Assembly: GCA_026826555.1 (NCBI GenBank)
Contig: JAKSZT010053887.1
Location: 70,572,026 to 70,636,025, forward strand
Reading direction: 5' to 3'
From: Tolypeutes matacus
Lineage: Eukaryota > Chordata > Mammalia > Cingulata > Chlamyphoridae
DNA length: 64,000 nt
In this document: in pieces, positions 57,601 through 64,000 of the stretch
How the letters are laid out: every line of letters begins with the position of its first letter
Numbering within the stretch: the first letter of the stretch is position 1
Position numbers and translations under genes: made by a program
The notes under the pieces: model-generated
Told to the model about the DNA's origin: nothing
The model's input: the letters and a program-made list of their open reading frames with translations, nothing else
Database searches by the model: none

Positions 57601-60402
57601 TTCTCTAAACATATAAGTTAGAATTAAATATCCTTATTATGAATAGTACAGACATGAGGATTTACTGAGATGATGAACTAAAAGAGTTCTGACATTTAAC
57701 TTCCAGTAATGGTCAACTAGCTGACAGCAAAACAAACAGCCTCCTCAGAACGCAAGGACTCACTGTGTAACTAAACTGCTGTAAAAATTCAAGACCACAA
57801 ATTTTATATATAATGACCAAATTAGAACAATATACTCAACTCAACTGAATTGTTGTTTTGATCACCAAAATGACTAACTTCAAGTAAAACTATTTCCTTT
57901 TTGGTGATCTGTAACATATAAATATCCAATAAAATTTTTTAAACTCTGGAAATTTTAATGATTCCTACTTCTAAGTCTCACTGAGAGTATGAATTGGAAT
58001 GAGAAGTTCAATTTTATGCATGCAAATGTGACACTTATAAATAAAAGTTTTAGTGAACTGATAAATTGGATTTGCAGAACAGTGGCTTATTACAAATGGT
58101 CATGACTGCTTCAGTTTGAGAATAACATGTAGCCTCCATATTAGAATTCTAAGAGCAGTTTTCAAATATTAGGAATAGCTTCCTGATTTTCAGATTTTTA
58201 CAAACTGAGTTTGTTTGGACAGATGCAGCTTATTCTTAAAGGGAATTTTAAACAAATAGGAGAGATGAGTCATTTTACATGTTTTTGCTGAGCTAGGTAA
58301 AAATGAACCTCCAGCACTTTTACAATGAAGTTATATGTCAATAGAGTTGACAGAAGAATAACATATCTAAAAGGAGATCTAAAAGTAAATTATTTCCTCT
58401 CATTAAATATGTCAGAATTTAGCTTGTAATTTTAGGTTCACATTGCAAAAGTGTCATAACCGACCTGTGTCTGTTCAATATGGAGAAGTCATACAACTGC
58501 TCCCTCTGCTCTAGAGTTATTTCTCTATGATAGGTCATGAGGTGCTGTAATATTACACTTAGATTGAGAAGGCATGTACCAATACCTCTATCACACCTTG
58601 AAGCAGCAAATGTTAACCAAGCACCAACTACACTGAGATGTTACTTTTTCTCACATTTAAGCTTAAACTATTTTCTTATTATTAAATAATAATAAACTAT
58701 TATTACACCGTTTTCTATTTCCTAGAGAACAATGGGAATGAGGTGCTGACTTCCACATCTGGAGGTTGCCCTGTTCATTACCAGGCTGTAATTGGCTGGC
58801 TAGACTTGATTCTATCACTCTTTATTATAGAACGTGCCAAAATTAGGACGATTTCCTCTCTGGGCTAGACCTTCTTTTGGTTAACGGGAAATCTCAGAAT
58901 ATAAAGAGACAAAGAACAGCCAAAATTTATCAATGTCTCTATCAAATACACTATTTAGCTATTACCTACACTGCTTCTAACCCTCTGCAGAAGATGGGAT
59001 TCTTTAGTGCATACAAAATTTCTAGGCTTCAAGCTAGTATGGCTAGGTTTTGCTTATAGCCCATATAACCAAGCTCTAGGAGAGCAACCAACTGACTATT
59101 TCAAAGAGGGTAGTTATTTCCCTTGGGGCAAAAATTGTGGGTAAGTGGTGGCAACCAATCATATCTCTTTCATTACTTGGGAAAGAGAGTAAAGCTTATC
59201 TCTTTTGTAAAAGAAATTGAAACAAATGAATATAATTCTACATGAAGAGGACATTTAACAGGACATTTGATGACAAATTTCTACTCTTTTTGATTAAGTA
59301 GCTCATCTTCTGATACAACTTGCCTAAGAACAGAAGATAAAAGAGCTTGTTAATTCCATCTGCTCTCCCTGAGAAGAAAAAAATCATCTTATAAAGGTGT
59401 CAGGGATCCCAGAGCACAGGGAGGGGACTGTTCCAATACTTTATGCACTCCCACATGCTTTGCTGAATCATTCTTGAGACATATCAAATACATGTAGCAA
59501 CCTAACACTGTATGAACTTCCAAGCCAGCCTCAATATTAAATTAAAAATAAGGGATGATTGAAGAAACGGATATATTTCTTATGGTTAACTAGTTTTCAA
59601 TTTAATGTTCTAGAACCCACTTTGATATTCTTTGATGTAATGTGATTTGAGATCAGTGGTGAGAAAAGTATAAAGTTATTTCCCAAGTGTTGCCAGTGAG
59701 TTGAACCTATTTAAAAAAAGAAACAGTTGCATATATATTCAATAACCTAAAACTTGCCAAAATAAGGCCACACTTTCTAAGTCATCCTGATAGACAATAA
59801 ACTTTGAAAGCCTTTTCTTAAGAATCAGGAAATAAAACATATGGTTTTCATCAAGCTCTTTCAGAATGATAAAATATTCATGCAGAAAATATCTTCAAGT
59901 GGAAATTAGGCAGGAATAAGCCTAACTGGTTTCTGTAATGTGTGACTTATTCCAATTTCCTAGCAGGCTTCAAGGGGAGTTGGCTACACTCTTAAAGGTT
60001 AAGCTTTATTGTGATATCTGCTGTGACCACACAGTTTAAATGTTTAAACAAATTTGTAAATGGGACCTAACATTATTCAAAGGCCCCTTAAAATTACTAT
60101 TAAAATTTGTCCAAATTATAAATAAAAAAGAAGAAATTGGAATTGGAAGCCTAAACTTTAAAATTCATCAAATAATGAGGGCTTTCCAGTTCCAGTACCA
60201 CCCAGGGGGTACTTGTATATGCTAAATTCTACAGTACAATTGGGTTGTATTATAGTCAGTTTCTAGAGTATGAAGAAACTTTGGGAATGAGTAAAATCTT
60301 TATAACATTAGCATTCTGAGATAAAGATTCTCTCTCTACTACCCTTCAACTGCTAAAAGAGATTGTCCAAAATAAATATTCTCAGGTCTTTAAAAAGTAT
60401 GT

Positions 60403-60406
<4 letters not shown>

Positions 60407-60463
<57 letters not shown>

Positions 60464-60516
60464 GAGAGGAGAAGAGAGAAGAGAGAAGAGAGAAGAGAGA
60501 AGAGAGAAGAGAGAAG
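60407..60516 (+). repeat. (GA)n and GAGAGAA-type array
   Basis: About 28 GA units (60407-60462) are followed by a switch, via CGAGAGGAGAA, into several GAGAGAA heptamers to about 60516. The leucine/serine-rich minus-strand frame over it is an artefact of the repeat. Confidence 0.97.
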
Positions 60517-60632
60517 GCTGTTGTTAAGACTGTGTGGCAGCCTCATACTTGCAAGATGTATACGACCCAATTCTTAAACTGTAATGTATGCTATGACAGC
60601 CTTGCAAAAAATCTTGCAAATAGGCAAGAGAC

Positions 60633-61305
60633 TCAGAATTGAATATGGTAGGATGTGAAAACTAAATGTAATTTCTGGGTTTCAACTGCCTCAAGGAAGT
60701 ATGCAGGCCATCCTTGAGGGATGAGACCCTTTATTGCATGCCTAAAAACTAAGCCCTTAAGTGCAGGAAAAATAAACAGGCTTTTGTGGTCTGAAGGTTT
60801 TATCCATCCAGAGTTCCCAAATGGGCCATTAATTCCCATTTTGAAAGAAAAGGCCAAGAAAGGCCCTTCCAAGGTTGAGATACAGGGAGCCAAGGAAGGT
60901 AGAAGTGGGGAGGTATATAGGTTGGGGATGGTATGGTATGGTTCTTTGAGTCTGGGAGCTGGGCCCTTATTACCATAGAGCTCCCTGAGAAAGCAGACCT
61001 CTGAAAGGGGTGTCCAGAGATGGGTGAAGACACTGGCCAGCTCCAGAGCATGCTGTCCTCGGCTCATACCAAGAAGCCCACCTGCAGGGACAAGAGCAGC
61101 AGGAGGGCATCTCTGAGAGCCCTCCCACCCCCAGCAGTGGTTTCCCACAGTAGAGTGCCCTTTCAGCCTTGGCATAGTAGACAGAGGCTGTCACAGTGAC
61201 CATGACACTGCTCAGAACTAGGCATTTCCCCATGTTCCCAGGATCATTTAAGCCCTGTGAGGCCAGGACAATGGTGGGGTCAGGAGCAATAGAGGAGAAT
61301 CCCAA
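60633..61305 (-). other. Unassigned stop-poor segment, not called as a gene
   Basis: A higher-GC stretch carries overlapping minus-strand open frames of 180, 111 and 83 codons in different phases. The longest contains NSGWIKPSDHKSLFIFPALK and starts at an ATG near 61175. I recognise no family in any of the three, there is no clear splice-site or Kozak support, and openness in several phases argues for low stop density rather than coding. It could be a decayed pseudogene, an unrecognised repeat or a conserved noncoding element. Confidence 0.3.
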
Positions 61306-62734
61306 TAATGACTACATCAGATTCCTCACTAGCCATAGCAGGACTCGCTCAAAATCGATTTAATTTGTGCGATAAAAGTAAAGACAAGTAATGTTTTCTT
61401 GAGCTAAGTTTCAATTCACACCAATTACTCACTTATTAACTTTCTAATACAAAACAGAAAAAAAGCATTCTATGATATTTTAATGCAGCTATTTTTGACA
61501 GGAAGATATTATTCCTCAGTTTAAAAACAAATGATTAAACTTTTAGCTTTTGAATAAAAACTAATATGTGCAAAAGACATCTTCTCCCTTTCCAAGTACC
61601 TTCCTATATCCCTGAGCCTATGAGGGGGCATGTAGATAGAAGAAAGCCCAGACATACCTATTATATTGGTTATTAAAAAAAAAAATTCTTTACCACAACA
61701 CTGCCAAAGTAGCTACAACCACATATCCTATTTCGGAAGAAAGCCCAGTTTTTTAGTGGGCCAACTATGTTCTCAAATAAGTGAAAAGGCAGAACATAGC
61801 TGACATTGAGGTAAGATGGAGGGAGAAATGGAAGGAAAAGAACCCTCAGAAAAAGCTTCTAGGACAGTCAGCCTGCTGAATCAAAGGCTTGACAGAACTG
61901 GCCCTAAAAACACCTAGTCTAACTGGGCTTTTCCTATACTTAGTGGGTTTTACTAATTTTATTCTAAAAATAAATAGTATTAATGGTTATGATTCTCACT
62001 CATACAAATAAAAGGAATTTCAAAGTGATTATTCCAGTCTGAGAAAATTTCACAATCTTTTTCATTAACCATCCCAGTGTTTAATAACTCTTCTCCTTAA
62101 GCTCTGCTTTATTCCTGGTACTGTACTTTAAACCTGGTCTCTTCTTTATTTGTATGTATCATTGCACTTTCAAGTCTAATGACTTGAACATGGCTTTTTG
62201 AAACTTAATGCTATAATATAATGTTATTTACCATCATCCAATTTTTGATCATTAGCAAACTGGTCAGTAATAAGCTTTCTCTCTTTTCTGGTGTCAAAGT
62301 ATTCAAGACAACATTATTTTATTAGTTACCAGATCTGTGGAAATACCCTTTACTATTGTTCTCTTTCAGCCAGGTCAATGTTGAATTATTAACAGTTCTT
62401 AAACTATTATTTTCCAAAAATAATTATAAAAATTACAGTAATATAGTGTTCCCAATTTTGCAACTTGCTCTGGATATTTTTCTATCAAACAAAAATTCTT
62501 AAGGAAAGATACATTTAATCCATAACTTCTCTACCTATTATGTTAGAATATTTATGCATAGCTCTACATTTAATTGTTTTGTTTTTCACATCTTACAGGC
62601 ACCACTGTGCAGCTTTTAAAGAGAAATTTCCAAAATGATTAGAGCATTTCAAAAGACTTGAACATGCTCCTTTTCCAGAGTACTATACAGACAAGCCTTG
62701 GCTACCCAGAAGTTACTCTGGATTCATTCAATAT

Positions 62735-62960
62735 TTATTCTGACATTCATTTATTCAAGAAATATTAAGCATCTACTATTTGCCAGGTACTACTGTGTAA
62801 GTGCTAGGGATATACAAAAGCATATGAGAGAGGGTTCCTGCCTTCAAATAGCGTTTGTCTAGTAGGGGAGATGAGCAAGTAAATAGGCAATTACCAACAG
62901 GGTTGTGAGTCCATGAGAGTACAAGCAAACAGCACTCAAAGAATGAGCAACAAGTCTCTT
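62735..62960 (-). repeat. L2 fragment
   Basis: CATTTATTCAAGAAATATTA, CTACTATTTGCCAGGTACTA, GTTCCTGCCTTCAAATAGCG and TCTAGTAGGGGAGATGAGCA match antisense L2 closely. Confidence 0.75.
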
Positions 62961-63096
62961 TTACCAGAGGAAATGCCATAGGCAGGTGTATTTGGAGGGT
63001 AAGGGGTAAGGGTGGGCATACTGAACTATCAGAGAGGGTGTGGAGGCATCAAGGCAGGGAAGAGATAGTTTTCCAGATAGTTGAGGTCTTAAATCT

Positions 63097-63451
63097 TTTT
63101 TTTTTTTAGATTTATTTTATTTCTTTATTTCCCCACACCTTGTTGTTTTGCGCTCGTTGTCTGCTCTCTGTGTCTACTGGCTGTGTGTTCTCTGTGTCTG
63201 CTTGTCTTCTCCTCTTGTTTTCTCTTTAGGAGGCACCAGGAACCGATTCTGGGACCTCTGATGTGGGAGAGATCATGTGAGCCACCTCAGCTCCCTAGTT
63301 TGTTGTGTCTCTCATTGTCTCTCCTCTTTTGTCTCTTTTTGTCGCGTCAGCTCTCCGCGTGGGCCAGCTCGCCACACGGGCCAGCTATGAACCCGGGACC
63401 TCCTATATGGTAGACGGGAGTCCAACTGCTTGAACCACAATCTGCTTCCTA
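63097..63451 (-). mobile_element. Dimeric DAS-type SINE
   Basis: On the minus strand, head 1 is GGAAGCAGATTGTGGTTCAA, ending in CCCGGGTTCATAGCTGG. Head 2 is GGGAGCTGAGGTGGCTCACA with B-box-like GAATCGGTTCC. The body is rich in ACAAGCAGACACAGA and a TAAATCT-A tail follows. Duplications AGGTCTTAAATCT (63084-63096) and AGGCCTTAAATCT (63452-63464). Same class as 40594-40950. Confidence 0.9.
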
Positions 63452-64000
63452 AGGCCTTAAATCTCAATACCTAACAAACTTTACTTTAATTTTTTTGCTT
63501 TGAAAACTACCTTGAATTTTATTATAAACAGGAACAAAAAGAGAACACTAATCATAATTTAATATTATCATTATAATTCAAGGCCATCACAGTTGTTGGT
63601 ATGACTTATAACAAGGGTGATCTCAGGGTCCACTGAGATTTGCTACACCTACAATAAATGGTCCCAAATTGGCTTTTGCTTTGAAATGACCATTTTTATA
63701 TCATGGTCTCTTCCTCTGATCTGCTATTAATGTGTGTACATATGGGAGTTCCTTTCTACCACTTCCCCCTTTTTGCTTTTAATGGCTGTGGACATAGAAA
63801 TCAGATAACCAGGCTTATGAAAATTGTATCTAATATAAGAGTACATAAGCTCTGGATAAGGCTGGAGGAGTTCTGCTGTGAGTAAAACATATGACATATG
63901 AAGAATGGACCTTATGATATCTATTTTAGTCATCAAAAAATCCACTTGGCTTACTGTCCATTGATTATATTCAAGGTAAAAGTTCTAAATAGGACAACAA

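Larger units (their letters stand above)
11761..64000 (-). other. PPM1L: PPM1L intron upstream of the recognised exon (partial)
   Basis: This is the intron that precedes the exon in transcription order (intron 1 in the usual four-exon model). It enters from beyond 64000 and ends with CAG at 11761. No match to the N-terminal exon (membrane segment, RRDHMEDR or DGHGG region) was found on the minus strand. Outside the repeats listed separately I see nothing identifiable in about 11761-12900, 14448-15149, 17335-18140, 18546-19739, 21001-21756, 22971-24439, 25891-27639, 27923-28850, 31400-32421, 32512-33499, 36240-37370, 37451-39394, 39681-40580, 41961-42477, 42571-43599, 43806-46319, 47046-48354, 55401-56724, 56891-57389, 57601-60406, 61306-62734 and 63465-64000. 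Confidence 0.8.

Noticed and set aside
60382..60570. 62-codon Leu/Ser frame on the minus strand
   Set aside because: It is a translation of the GA and heptamer arrays.

Overview
This window is mammalian nuclear DNA, almost certainly from an armadillo (Dasypus or a close relative). The evidence is a dense set of tRNA-derived SINEs of the armadillo DAS type, including dimeric forms, on a background of old mammalian repeats (MIR, L2, L1M, MLT1). A 10-base run of N inside a GATA microsatellite shows a draft assembly.

Only one protein-coding segment can be supported. A 175-bp exon on the minus strand (11586-11760) encodes 58 residues of the PP2C-type phosphatase PPM1L, with a good acceptor, a GT donor and phases that fit the protein. 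On this reading the whole window is intronic apart from that exon. Positions 11761-64000 are the downstream part of the intron before the exon (intron 1 in the usual gene model). Positions 1-11585 are the start of the following intron. No other PPM1L exon, RNA gene or independent gene was recognised.

Layout: 0-11.6 kb holds an MLT1-like LTR, a second LTR 3' end, a 24-bp L1 micro-insertion, a perfect palindrome, an ERVL-like solo LTR (6.5 kb) and MIR/L1M debris. 11.6-30 kb holds the exon, L1M/L2/MIR fragments, several DAS SINEs, and a second copy of the same LTR family whose edge was hit by a SINE (22.2-23.0 kb). 29-31 kb has a 114-bp direct duplication, a SINE with a 24-bp internal triplication and a solo retroviral LTR. 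32-43 kb has more SINEs, the GATA tract and a SINE cluster at 40.6-41.2 kb. 48.5-55 kb is a three-level nest: an old L1 fragment split by a 5'-truncated younger L1, which is itself hit by a SINE, a hAT-like element and a dimeric SINE. 55-64 kb holds MIR/L2 pieces, a tail-only micro-insertion, a GA array and a dimeric SINE.

I found no novel biological system. The interest lies in datable insertion histories with readable target-site duplications (TSDs) and in a few unexplained sequence structures. Repeat family names come from memory of consensus sequences, not from a database search. SINE class labels (short type, long type, dimeric) are mine.
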